Below, in pieces: positions 33,791-42,202 of a stretch of 64,000 nt of DNA. Every line of letters starts with the position of its first letter. The first letter of the stretch is position 1. Location: contig CP148031.1 in assembly GCA_040500365.1 (NCBI GenBank), forward strand, positions 2,666,001 through 2,730,000. Direction: 5' to 3'. The position numbers were made by a program, and so were the translations under genes. The notes under the pieces were generated by a model. The model did not search any database. It was not told the DNA's origin and was given only the letters and a program-made list of their open reading frames with translations. This DNA is from Dehalobacter alkaniphilus. GTDB lineage: Bacteria; Bacillota; Desulfitobacteriia; Desulfitobacteriales; Syntrophobotulaceae.

Positions 33791-33907
33791 TTATTCTTTC
33801 TTTTCAAAATAAAGCTCCGGCAAAGCAATTCTGATCTCAGAATCCGCGTTTTCTTTTTTCCAGTAAACAATAAACCGTATTTTTGCTGTATTGGGCAGAT
33901 AATACAA
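33791..33907 (-). CDS. Possible 38-residue protein
   Basis: A TTG codon at 33907 with GGGAGG five bases upstream opens a 38-residue frame (YYLPNTAKIRFIVYWKK, then ADSEIRIALPELYFEKKE), a plausible small beta-alpha protein. No family recognised. An inverted repeat ACACCTC/GAGGTGT (33969-33975, 33996-34002) is upstream. Confidence 0.35.
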   Translation of the reverse strand: MYYLPNTAKIRFIVYWKKENADSEIRIALPELYFEKKE

Positions 33908-34068
33908 TAATTCCTCCCATTTCTATAAATCCTGATTTAAAGCAGCCCTTTATTTTAGATATAAAAGAACACCTCCCAGATTAATAATAAAATGAGAGGT
34001 GTCCAATAAAACGGATTATTAAGATGATATATGTTGCACATTATATCATTGTCTATTTCGTATGCCGC

Positions 34069-34242
34069 TTATTCTTTACATTCTGAATTCATCACATCAT
34101 CTTCCCGCTTTATCAGAAAAATTTTTGGTTCGGGGCTTTCTATGTACATTTGTTCTGTTTGCTGCTGAATCTCCTGCAGCTGTTCAATGATAACAGTTAC
34201 TTTGTTGAATAGTTCCGTATACATCCTCTTGTAATCCGCCAA
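34069..34242 (-). CDS. YKxMY mini-protein, copy 2
   Basis: A 57-residue protein (TTG start, GGTGAT upstream) beginning LADYKRMYTELFNKVTVII, then a Gln-rich helix and an acidic tail with KIFLIKREDD. Paralogue of the protein at 28043-28213. It is divergent from the XRE repressor at 34400. Function unknown. Confidence 0.6.
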   Translation of the reverse strand: MADYKRMYTELFNKVTVIIEQLQEIQQQTEQMYIESPEPKIFLIKREDDVMNSECKE

Positions 34243-34308
34243 TTTGTATCACCTTAATAATCAAATATTTTCTTTACTACGGTTACTTGCTATCAAATAA
34301 TTTTCACA

Positions 34309-34380
34309 AGATACCACTTGGTATCTATTTTACTTTTTCTTCCTGCTAAAATCAATAAAAAATGGATACTATATAGTATC
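34309..34380. promoter_or_regulatory. Two palindromic operator candidates of the XRE gene
   Basis: GATACTATATAGTATC (34365-34380) is a perfect 16-base palindrome and AGATACCACTTGGTATCT (34309-34326) is a near-perfect one with the same GATAC/GTATC half-sites. They lie between the divergent mini-protein and the XRE gene, the first immediately upstream of its ribosome site. They are good candidates for autoregulation. Confidence 0.65.
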
Positions 34381-34399
34381 ACGGCAGGAGGGACACGCA

Positions 34400-34648
34400 G
34401 TGCAAAAAATATTACAAGATGTCCATATTGGCGCAAATATACAACGTTTGAGAAAAAGCCGCGGCTATTCTCAAACGGATATGGTAACTAAGCTACAATT
34501 ATCAGGCCGTTCCATGTCAAGAGCAAATTATGCCCATATTGAGCAAGGGGTTAGGAACATCTATGTCAGCGACCTGATTTTATTCAAGGAGATTTTTGAT
34601 GTTGACTTTGAGGAGTTTTTTAAGGGGTTAACCCCCCAAAAAAACTAG
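34400..34648 (+). CDS. XRE-family HTH repressor
   Basis: An 82-residue regulator starting at GTG behind GGAGGG. It is a single Cro/C1 HTH (IGANIQRLRKSRGYSQTDMV, RANYAHIEQGVRNIYVSDLILFKEIF, partly quoted), with a short acidic C-terminus. Its promoter region contains two palindromes. It may control the divergent mini-protein gene and itself. It ends the accessory strip before the large minus-strand operon. Confidence 0.8.
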   Translation: MQKILQDVHIGANIQRLRKSRGYSQTDMVTKLQLSGRSMSRANYAHIEQGVRNIYVSDLILFKEIFDVDFEEFFKGLTPQKN

Positions 34649-34779
34649 TAACAATTTGATCCTCAATCAATTCTTCTCTCAATTCATTCCTGAGTTAAGT
34701 CCGGCTTCTATCTTCCTGCATCTTAAAATAAACTGTGCAGCGTCAGGAATATCCTCTGCGCTGTAGTTACAATGTGATG

Positions 34780-35688
34780 TTATAATAGACGAACAACCTG
34801 CGAATAATTAGGCCGCTCAATTTTAATGTTGTCGAAGCCGAGTAATGAAATCCAGTTCAGTAAGTTCGCAAGTAATTGCTTAACTTCTTTTCGATACGGC
34901 TTCGGATCATTTATTAATGCGTCATGGAGTTTGGCTGTCAATTCGCCGAAGTATAGCTGCTGATTATTGCTTGCCCGAAGTGTTGACATAAGCCACTTGA
35001 AGCCTCGGCTGGACTGAAGAGCCCTAACTATTTCTGATTTATCATGATCGCCGACTGTCAGCCCAAGCATCAGATAATCGTCAGCATTGATTTCAAACGG
35101 TGTTTTTGTCTTTGGGAAATCGTGCGTAAAGAGCGTTGTTATATCATCTCTAATCATATTGACTATGTCATCATCCCACTCATTCATTGACAAATGCCCG
35201 TTATTCACACATTCAACTTGCTTTTTCATCCGCTCGTAGAGATTATCTGTCATTAGCGTTGACTTGTCGAACATCGCATTTATCATAACCAGCTCGTCTG
35301 GGTCAACCTCAGCAAGCATAGCCATCTCCAGATTACTTTCCTTAGCTAGACCTATACCTCTGGATGTTAGATTTGCGCTGCCGACAATCCATCTCTTCCG
35401 GTCGAAGATAAAAGTCTTCGCATGTAGGTCAAGCAGTATGTACAGATCCCATCCGTATTGCTTACAATAAATATAGATGTCTAAATCTGTAGCTCCACTC
35501 AGAATATCATCTAAACGAAACCGTACCATCAGACGTTTCGTGACCGGAGCCGAAGATACTTTTGAATCAACATATGCTAGCGCGGCAGTCTTGCAATATG
35601 CGGATATGATCTGGAGGTTATCACTGACCTTCGAAAACTCTTGTTCTAAAACAGTCTTTATTCTGTCGTGATAGATAATCTCATACAT
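34780..35688 (-). CDS. Phospholipase D-family nuclease-like protein
   Basis: A 302-residue protein with one HKD motif: HAKTFIFDRKRWIVGSANLTSRGIG, residues about 98-122 (partly quoted). Single-HKD members usually dimerise to form an active site, as in Nuc/BfiI-type endonucleases. The C-terminal half is helical. Last gene of the ten-gene run, 12 bases after the GHKL ATPase. PLD proteins of this type are found in DNA-modification islands (for example DpdK in deazaguanine systems), so a restriction nuclease is likely. Confidence 0.8.
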   Translation of the reverse strand: MYEIIYHDRIKTVLEQEFSKVSDNLQIISAYCKTAALAYVDSKVSSAPVTKRLMVRFRLDDILSGATDLDIYIYCKQYGWDLYILLDLHAKTFIFDRKRWIVGSANLTSRGIGLAKESNLEMAMLAEVDPDELVMINAMFDKSTLMTDNLYERMKKQVECVNNGHLSMNEWDDDIVNMIRDDITTLFTHDFPKTKTPFEINADDYLMLGLTVGDHDKSEIVRALQSSRGFKWLMSTLRASNNQQLYFGELTAKLHDALINDPKPYRKEVKQLLANLLNWISLLGFDNIKIERPNYSQVVRLL

Positions 35689-35700
35689 AGATATCTCCCG

Positions 35701-37482
35701 CTACGATTTGTTTCCGACTTGCTCATTTATGTACCTTCGGAGTTTTTCATTCCAGGTTGTTATGAGCTCGTCAAATGCCTCGCGGTCTTTCTCGCTTGCT
35801 TGATCAATTGTAATAACCAATGATGCTAGAAAAAGCTCAAAGGCAGTTTTGAAATCGGGATCATCTTCCAAACGTTGGACAAAGTTCGTGTAGAACACAT
35901 GCGCTGTATTGATGATACAACTCGCTGTCCCTAAGCCTTCAAGATTATAGTCAAAGAAATGGTTGCGCCCGTTGTTCTTATAAATAAAATTGATTTTGTT
36001 TGACAAGTAGACGTCGATAATCTCATCCGACGGTTCTTCACCCGTCTGATGAGTTATAAAATCGTGAGCGTCATTGCGAACTTCTTCCTCTGACTTTCCT
36101 CCGCGCACCTCTTGACTGTGCGATGGTTCAGTAGACCCTTCCTCGGCCGCATTAACTATTTCTTCTGCCTGTGATGTTTCAGTCTGAGCAGTACGCGCCA
36201 ACTTGCGGATATCTTTATTTCTGTTATACATCGCACTGATTGTATCGCTTATAAATCTCCGTAACTGTAGCCAGAGCGGCTTTAACTCATCATCCTCGTA
36301 TTCCTCATCAGGGAGTTCGATAAGCTCGACGTGTTGTTTATTATTAGAGACACCAAAAGCTTCGTCGAGTTCAGGTTCAAATGAAATTTCACATCCCCAC
36401 CATCGGTGTTCCGGCTTGTTTCGATTGGTGTAAAAATCGAATTGACCAAAGTCGATCTCTCGACCAGCACGAACCACAGAAATGCCCTCGAGCTTTTTTA
36501 CATGCCCACCCATGGCAGTAGCACCTGGATCTTTCTTTATTGCAGTGATGTCATAAAACTCACGGCGAACAACAGAAAATGTGAGGGTTACTGTGGATTG
36601 GCGGATTTCTTTCGTGTCACGATCTTGATATCGAACAGGTACTCTCATAATACCATCAGGATAATCGTCATTTTTAAAAGGTTCAAACAGAGGCTCCGTA
36701 AAGGCAATATTATCACGCTCTCTGATTGTTCCAGGAGAATTAAAATTTCCCAACACAAGGTTTGGCTTCATAAGTAAGAGCGGATCGTTCGGCATCACCT
36801 GTCTATCTATGGTTTCATTTTGAGTGTGACGCAAATAAATGCTCTGTATCCCGGACTGAATTAGGTGCCTAAACTTCTGCCCTAAAGCAAACTCAAGCCT
36901 TTTGAAAAGCGGCATAACAGTTCCGGGACTGACGTTATCGCAGTCCTTCCACACGACGAGCGTACCGCTTTGACTAAAATCGAACTGCTTATGATTATCA
37001 TCGGAGTATTGCAAGTAGTCGGAGTACTTATCAGGAATATCAACCGCTTGCGGCTCGTCAAACTCGGTTTGGATTCCTTGTTGGATAAGGTTAATGTCAA
37101 GATATATCATCAGGCAGTTTCCGACTCCGCCTTGCCACGAATAGACCTCTACCCTTGGGCAAACATGAAGCGAGGCTTGTGGCAAACCGACACCGAACCT
37201 TCCCATTCCCCGCCTTTCTCGGCGGGTGCTTGAACCAATCTGCAAACATGTGTCTAGGGTTTCTCTGTCCATCCCTGTTCCATTATCCAGGAATGCAATC
37301 TCTGTTACAATTCTCCTGCTCGCATATGATGGCAAGGTATCAGTTACAATGACAAAGACATCTGTTGCTTCAGCCTCGATAGAGTTATCGATGATCTCGG
37401 ATACTGCGCTTTCGATGTTCTTGTATCCAGTGTTCCTGAGGGCATCTCCGTATTGCTCTATGTTTATAATCGACTGGCTCAT
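35701..37482 (-). CDS. MORC/Hsp90-like GHKL ATPase
   Basis: A 593-residue protein. The N-terminal GHKL domain shows the N-box EIIDNSIEAEATDV, G1 FLDNGTGMD and G2 RRGMGRFGVGLPQAS. After this comes an S5-like transducer region, then a helical, acidic linker and a C-terminal domain. The layout resembles prokaryotic MORC/MutL-like ATPases, which comparative genomics has linked to restriction-modification operons. Start ATG overlaps the helicase stop (ATGA). It probably acts as an ATP-driven DNA clamp with the helicase and the PLD nuclease. Confidence 0.8.
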   Translation of the reverse strand: MSQSIINIEQYGDALRNTGYKNIESAVSEIIDNSIEAEATDVFVIVTDTLPSYASRRIVTEIAFLDNGTGMDRETLDTCLQIGSSTRRERRGMGRFGVGLPQASLHVCPRVEVYSWQGGVGNCLMIYLDINLIQQGIQTEFDEPQAVDIPDKYSDYLQYSDDNHKQFDFSQSGTLVVWKDCDNVSPGTVMPLFKRLEFALGQKFRHLIQSGIQSIYLRHTQNETIDRQVMPNDPLLLMKPNLVLGNFNSPGTIRERDNIAFTEPLFEPFKNDDYPDGIMRVPVRYQDRDTKEIRQSTVTLTFSVVRREFYDITAIKKDPGATAMGGHVKKLEGISVVRAGREIDFGQFDFYTNRNKPEHRWWGCEISFEPELDEAFGVSNNKQHVELIELPDEEYEDDELKPLWLQLRRFISDTISAMYNRNKDIRKLARTAQTETSQAEEIVNAAEEGSTEPSHSQEVRGGKSEEEVRNDAHDFITHQTGEEPSDEIIDVYLSNKINFIYKNNGRNHFFDYNLEGLGTASCIINTAHVFYTNFVQRLEDDPDFKTAFELFLASLVITIDQASEKDREAFDELITTWNEKLRRYINEQVGNKS

Positions 37483-39242
37483 ACTTTCTCCTCCTGATTA
37501 TGCTCGCTCTTTATGTCGTAATTCCAATAGTTCTCAAAGAACCTGAACGCCGATGATTCGTCATACTTTTTGAGGTTGTCTTCAATATCGACAAGTAAGC
37601 AAGTTTCGTTGCCTCCCATCATCGGTCCTCGGAGACCGCGTCCGATCATCTGACTATACAGGACGACGGATTGTGTTGGTCTAGTAATAAAAACACATTT
37701 AATATTCGTGGCATCAAACCCCGTAGTCAACACTTCAAAGTTTATTAGGATATTAAGGCCGTCTTCTCTATCCTTGAAGCGTCGGATCGCCTGTCTTCTC
37801 ATAACAGGATCCATGTTTCCGAATACACAGGCATTATTGATGCCTTGCAGAGTAAGCGCTGCCGAAAGTAATGACCCATGCTCAACCGAACAGGCAAATA
37901 CAATCGTGGGAATTTTGTCTTCATTCAAGTGTATCAGTTTGTCGAGGATCGATAAATTTCGGCTTTTATTCCGCCCTATCGTTTCAATGAACTTTTTTGA
38001 GTAATCGTCGTATCCATTTGCGGTAGCCTGAATTCTGAGCTTTCTTAACTCTCGTTCGCTTAGCGATTCAGGGTAAGTAATACGTTCGCGATGTATCTTT
38101 GCTAAAATCTGTCGAGACTGAAAATGGCGGATTATATCTGTTTCATTTTTGGCATTAAGTGCCTTAACCCTTGAAAGGTTGATGCTGTTAATAATTTCAG
38201 GGTCGATGCCGATAATTCTGCCTTCGAACATGTTTACTAAGCGCTGAATGTCTTCGTTGTCGGAGATGTTTCTGCCCGGTGTCGCCGTCAGCCCGATTAA
38301 TGAGCGGTCGGACATATTGGGTTTTCGAATCATCAGTCCGTTAATCAGCTTTTTGGTTTCTGTAGCCGCTGCTTTATGCGCTTCATCTACGACAACAAGA
38401 CGGCAATCCTCAACAAGACGATTAAATACCTGCGGTTTGCTAGCAGCTATAGACATGAGCTTTTGAAAACCGCAGAAAAGAAAGCCGGAAAGCGGTTCTC
38501 CATCGTCGGGAATATCAAATTTACCCCAGAGCTTATATGTCTTTACATCGCCCTTACCAAGATGCCGCCAAACAGAAATGAATGTCTCATAGGCTTGATA
38601 AAGCAGCTCTGTTGTGTGAGCCAGCCAAATAACCAAGCCTTGCTTATTAAGGTTGATATTAAAATGGTGTACAATCGTGTGCATCGCTGTTTTTGTTTTA
38701 CCGGTTCCTGTGGGCATTTGAACCAGCATCCTGACTAATGGGGTATCAGACATAAGTTCATTAAGGAGGCGTTGTTTGACCACAAATTGGTAATCTAGCA
38801 GCTCAAAGAAACGTTCCGGAGCTGAAATGCACGCAACTGCGTCCTCTTCTGAATTCTCTTGTTGAAAAATATCTTCTGTAATTCCTAGCAATGAGAGCAA
38901 ATGATCGTTTACATTGTCTTTACGCCATGAACGAGCAGCGACAAATTCGACTATTTCCTTCAAATCAGTTGATGCCTGATATTTCTTTGGCATTACATCG
39001 CGAAACGATAGTATGTCGTTTTTTCCCAGTCGAGTGAGAAATAATTGCCGAAAAGACTTGTCCTTCAGAATCGTTACACCATGTATTGTAGCAATCATAT
39101 CTGCCAATGTGGTCTTCTTAAATAACGACTGATCATTTGGTGTCCATTCAATCAGCATGTCAGCAAGATTATTTCCTAGAAGAGCTTTCAACTCGTCCGT
39201 TGCATATGTTGACAGCACCTTCTTGAATCTGGTTAAATCCAT
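37479..39242 (-). CDS. DEAH-box superfamily II helicase
   Basis: A 587-residue helicase. Walker A is MPTGTGKTKTAM, Walker B VVVDEAHKA, motif III GLTATPGR, and motif VI IGRGLRGPMMGG. The first 150 residues form an N-terminal accessory domain without known motif. It resembles the type III/DndH-like SF2 restriction helicases. Start ATG behind GAGGTAAGAG. Coupled to the GHKL ATPase, suggesting a translocase-clamp complex. Confidence 0.85.
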   Translation of the reverse strand: MDLTRFKKVLSTYATDELKALLGNNLADMLIEWTPNDQSLFKKTTLADMIATIHGVTILKDKSFRQLFLTRLGKNDILSFRDVMPKKYQASTDLKEIVEFVAARSWRKDNVNDHLLSLLGITEDIFQQENSEEDAVACISAPERFFELLDYQFVVKQRLLNELMSDTPLVRMLVQMPTGTGKTKTAMHTIVHHFNINLNKQGLVIWLAHTTELLYQAYETFISVWRHLGKGDVKTYKLWGKFDIPDDGEPLSGFLFCGFQKLMSIAASKPQVFNRLVEDCRLVVVDEAHKAAATETKKLINGLMIRKPNMSDRSLIGLTATPGRNISDNEDIQRLVNMFEGRIIGIDPEIINSINLSRVKALNAKNETDIIRHFQSRQILAKIHRERITYPESLSERELRKLRIQATANGYDDYSKKFIETIGRNKSRNLSILDKLIHLNEDKIPTIVFACSVEHGSLLSAALTLQGINNACVFGNMDPVMRRQAIRRFKDREDGLNILINFEVLTTGFDATNIKCVFITRPTQSVVLYSQMIGRGLRGPMMGGNETCLLVDIEDNLKKYDESSAFRFFENYWNYDIKSEHNQEEKV

Positions 39243-39252
39243 TTCTCTTACC

Positions 39253-40404
39253 TCAACTATTCTCTAGGATATACTCTAATGCAGCTTCAAGCTGTACGAA
39301 ATCTTCGTCAGTATTAAAATACCCGACGCTGAATCTCACCGTTCCGGAGGGGAAAGTCCCTAAGAAGCGGTGAGCATCCGGAGCACAATGTAGCCCAGAA
39401 CGGACAGCGATGTCTCGTTCGCTGAGTATCTGCCCAATGTTATCACTACTATATCCCTCAAAGACCGTTGAAACGACACCAATGCCTAGTGCAGGGTCAA
39501 GCGGTGATACAATCTTAATGTTACTATACCTTGAGAGCAAATCAACCAACCGCTTGTGGTTTTCATTTTCCTTCTCGAAAATCGTATTTATTCTGACACG
39601 GTCAATCCATTTTAAGGACGCATTTAGACCTGAGATTGCTTGTATGTTTGGGCTTCCGGATTCATAGCGGTCAGGCAGAACATCAGGAAGTAAAGGGTTT
39701 GCTGAATCTGTTCCCGTACCACCATAAAGCAGCGGTTCCAGGCGGAAATCAGGGTTCATTATGAAACCGCCTAAACCCAGAGGTCCGTAAAGCGTTTTAT
39801 GAGCGGCGAATACTGCATAATCAATGTTATTGTTATTGAGGTCGGTATCAATGAGACCCATTGTCTGGCACATATCGATAACGTTCGTTGCGCCGTATCT
39901 CTTTGACTGAGTGCAAATTTCAACAATAGGAGCGATCACACCACAAACGTTACTTGCATGACTTATTATGACTACGTTCGGCCTGTTCTCGGCGAACTGA
40001 TACTTGATCTGCTCAAGGTCATAATTATAGGTCTCCTTATTAAAGGCAAGGGTGATCACATTGAACTTGAAGGTCTGCGCCGCATAGTTGATAACCCTTG
40101 TAACCGCGTTATGTTCGAAGGGAGATACGTATATGTTGAGGTTATCCTTGCAGATGAGACTCCGCAGAATGAGGTTTAATGCTTCTGTCGCTGAAGGTGT
40201 GAAAATGACCGTTTTGTTGTGGCAGCGGTTGAGGTCGAGAAGTAGTCTGCGGGTTTCGGCAACGAGCGCCGCGGCCTTAGCTGCCAGTTTATGCTGACCA
40301 CGCCCGACATTCACGCCGCATTCACGGTAGAAAGTATCCATGAACTGATAAACTTCTTCCGGTTTAGGAAAAGTCGTTGCGGCATTATCAAAATAGGCGG
40401 TCAT
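39253..40404 (-). CDS. Cysteine desulfurase (SufS/IscS-like, DndA role)
   Basis: A 383-residue PLP enzyme: FDNAATTFPKP at the N-terminus, PLP-Lys in AAHKTLYGPLG, active-site Cys in RSGLHCAPDAHR. It removes sulfur from cysteine as a persulfide for transfer. Placement between the DGQHR gene and the helicase, beside a PAPS-reductase-type protein, matches the sulfur-donor role of DndA/SspA in DNA phosphorothioation. Start behind GAGGAG. Confidence 0.85.
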   Translation of the reverse strand: MTAYFDNAATTFPKPEEVYQFMDTFYRECGVNVGRGQHKLAAKAAALVAETRRLLLDLNRCHNKTVIFTPSATEALNLILRSLICKDNLNIYVSPFEHNAVTRVINYAAQTFKFNVITLAFNKETYNYDLEQIKYQFAENRPNVVIISHASNVCGVIAPIVEICTQSKRYGATNVIDMCQTMGLIDTDLNNNNIDYAVFAAHKTLYGPLGLGGFIMNPDFRLEPLLYGGTGTDSANPLLPDVLPDRYESGSPNIQAISGLNASLKWIDRVRINTIFEKENENHKRLVDLLSRYSNIKIVSPLDPALGIGVVSTVFEGYSSDNIGQILSERDIAVRSGLHCAPDAHRFLGTFPSGTVRFSVGYFNTDEDFVQLEAALEYILENS

Positions 40405-40420
40405 AGTATTCTCCTCATTT

Positions 40421-41674
40421 TTATATGTCTATTTCAAGTTGGTTTGCGGCTTCTACTTGTGTCATTTGAACCGCACTTGCGTAAGCACTGATAAGTCTCT
40501 TTTGCTCATCTGGCAATAACAGGTTTTTATCATAATAATGAATTAGGAGTAACTCTACAGCCTTATGATGATTCACAAGCATCTTATGGTTTTTTCTATC
40601 CCACAGGACACCACCCCATTGGGCAGAATTAATATTTAGTTCAATTTTATTCATTTTCCTTGCTATGTCCTCGAAGCTATTTTCTGTTTTTTTATGGATA
40701 ACGAGAATGGATTTAACGAATGGAATTAGTGCAGCTGGTCTAAAAAGAAGGTTTCCTCCATTTCGATTTCTAAAATTAGTTGTATTTGCGGGATTACTAA
40801 TATAACTCTTAATATCATCGATTTCGCTGACTAGACTATCCCAGAATTCTCTACATAAGATTTCAAATTTAGATAGTTGTTCATCATTTGGTCTAAATCT
40901 TATATACTCTTTTGCCTTTGTTCCACCTTTTACTTTTCTTCCATCAGGATCTTTTACCTCAACATTAGCCAGAAAGAGGTTGAGCAGTTCGTAATTGCTT
41001 TCATAAAAAGTAATTATCGAAGTAAATGCTTTAGTATTGCTCTCTGGTATAGCTTTTCCTTTCGCATCAAGAATCCTTTCGTTTTCAAATAGAGGAAAAG
41101 ATTCTAGTAGATTACGTGAGACAATTGCAACACAATCATCTTCATCTAGAGCAATAATATCTCTCTTCGATACAGGTTTTGCATATCGGTTTAAAGTGCT
41201 GAATAACCGCCTCGCACGTTGCATGCCTGTTTCGTCGTTTTTGTGACCAATAAAAATGACAGATATACGTTCTGATACAAACTTATCACTCTTTTTTAAA
41301 ACCTCTTTTATGCCTTCTACTCTGTGTTGTCCATCAACCGGAAAAATCTTTTCATCGCCAGTCAATTCAAGCAATCCAATGTCATAATATTCCTCATCGG
41401 CACCAAAGTCTAGACGGATCTCATGCCACTGTGGATCACCGTCATATACGGCTAAAACTAATGAATTAAAAAAACGCTCTTCCTGCTGCTCAATGTAGGT
41501 TGCTATTTTCTTATAGTTATCGGTAATACTTCGTTGAAGCATTTCTCGAAGGACAGTTGATTTATGAAGCTCATCATCAACTGGTTTAACATACTTCCTT
41601 ACTTGCTCAAATGTCATAGTCGAAATATAATAAACCCATACTCCAATCCTTGCCCTAATTGCAGGAATTTTCAT
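40421..41674 (-). CDS. DGQHR-domain DndB-like protein
   Basis: A 417-residue protein with the DGQHR motif (FPVDGQHRVEGIKEVL) near residue 117 and the downstream RRLFSTLNRYAKPVSKRDIIALDED pattern, as in DndB and DpdB proteins with a ParB-like fold. DndB acts as a regulator or accessory DNA-binding ATPase in phosphorothioation, not the catalytic subunit. GGGGGAAGG gives the ribosome site. The C-terminal 150 residues are helical. Confidence 0.85.
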   Translation of the reverse strand: MKIPAIRARIGVWVYYISTMTFEQVRKYVKPVDDELHKSTVLREMLQRSITDNYKKIATYIEQQEERFFNSLVLAVYDGDPQWHEIRLDFGADEEYYDIGLLELTGDEKIFPVDGQHRVEGIKEVLKKSDKFVSERISVIFIGHKNDETGMQRARRLFSTLNRYAKPVSKRDIIALDEDDCVAIVSRNLLESFPLFENERILDAKGKAIPESNTKAFTSIITFYESNYELLNLFLANVEVKDPDGRKVKGGTKAKEYIRFRPNDEQLSKFEILCREFWDSLVSEIDDIKSYISNPANTTNFRNRNGGNLLFRPAALIPFVKSILVIHKKTENSFEDIARKMNKIELNINSAQWGGVLWDRKNHKMLVNHHKAVELLLIHYYDKNLLLPDEQKRLISAYASAVQMTQVEAANQLEIDI

Positions 41675-41686
41675 AGTCCTTCCCCC

Positions 41687-42202
41687 TTACACTGAGAATG
41701 CTTTGACGGCTGTCCGAATTTGTTTATCTGGGATCATATCATTAAATGGCGGTAATACCTTATTAATGATCTCCGATTCTATGGAATCAATAAGGTCATT
41801 ATCAGTTAATGGTAAATACCTAACATATAGGTATTGCCCCCAGCCTTCAATCATTCTTTTTACCTTTGGCCTAGACTGCTCTTTTATATACTCCTTGCAT
41901 CTTTTTCTAAGGTTCTGGTTATAAGTATAATGCGCACGTCCCACGTACAATAAATAAAAGTGTGAGTTGGGAATTAAGTTTGGTTTTGCGACAAAGAGAT
42001 AAATTCCTCCTGTATTGGTAGGGAGATCGCTCATCTCAGAGTTAAGATCGCCATCTGCAGCAAGGAACTTCGCCTCAAGCCAAACTTGCGTTGCGTGAAG
42101 CTCTGCCTTTATTTTTGCATCAAAATTATCCCAAAAAAAAGAATTTAAAACAAAATCAACTTTTGAAGTAGGTATAGAGCTTAGAATGTCTATCTCTTTC
42201 AT
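41687..42202 (-). CDS. GIY-YIG-type nuclease-like protein
   Basis: A 171-residue protein with GGIYLFVAKP and LLYVGRAHYTY, the GIY and YIG elements, followed by an Arg-containing helix LRKRCKEYIKEQSRPKVKRMIEGWGQYL (partly quoted) and a Glu region IESEIINKVLPPFN. These positions fit the GIY-YIG active site (Tyr, Arg, Glu). N-terminal 60 residues are additional. Coupled (ATGA) to the large ATPase gene. An unusual nuclease to find beside Dnd-type genes. Confidence 0.75.
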   Translation of the reverse strand: MKEIDILSSIPTSKVDFVLNSFFWDNFDAKIKAELHATQVWLEAKFLAADGDLNSEMSDLPTNTGGIYLFVAKPNLIPNSHFYLLYVGRAHYTYNQNLRKRCKEYIKEQSRPKVKRMIEGWGQYLYVRYLPLTDNDLIDSIESEIINKVLPPFNDMIPDKQIRTAVKAFSV

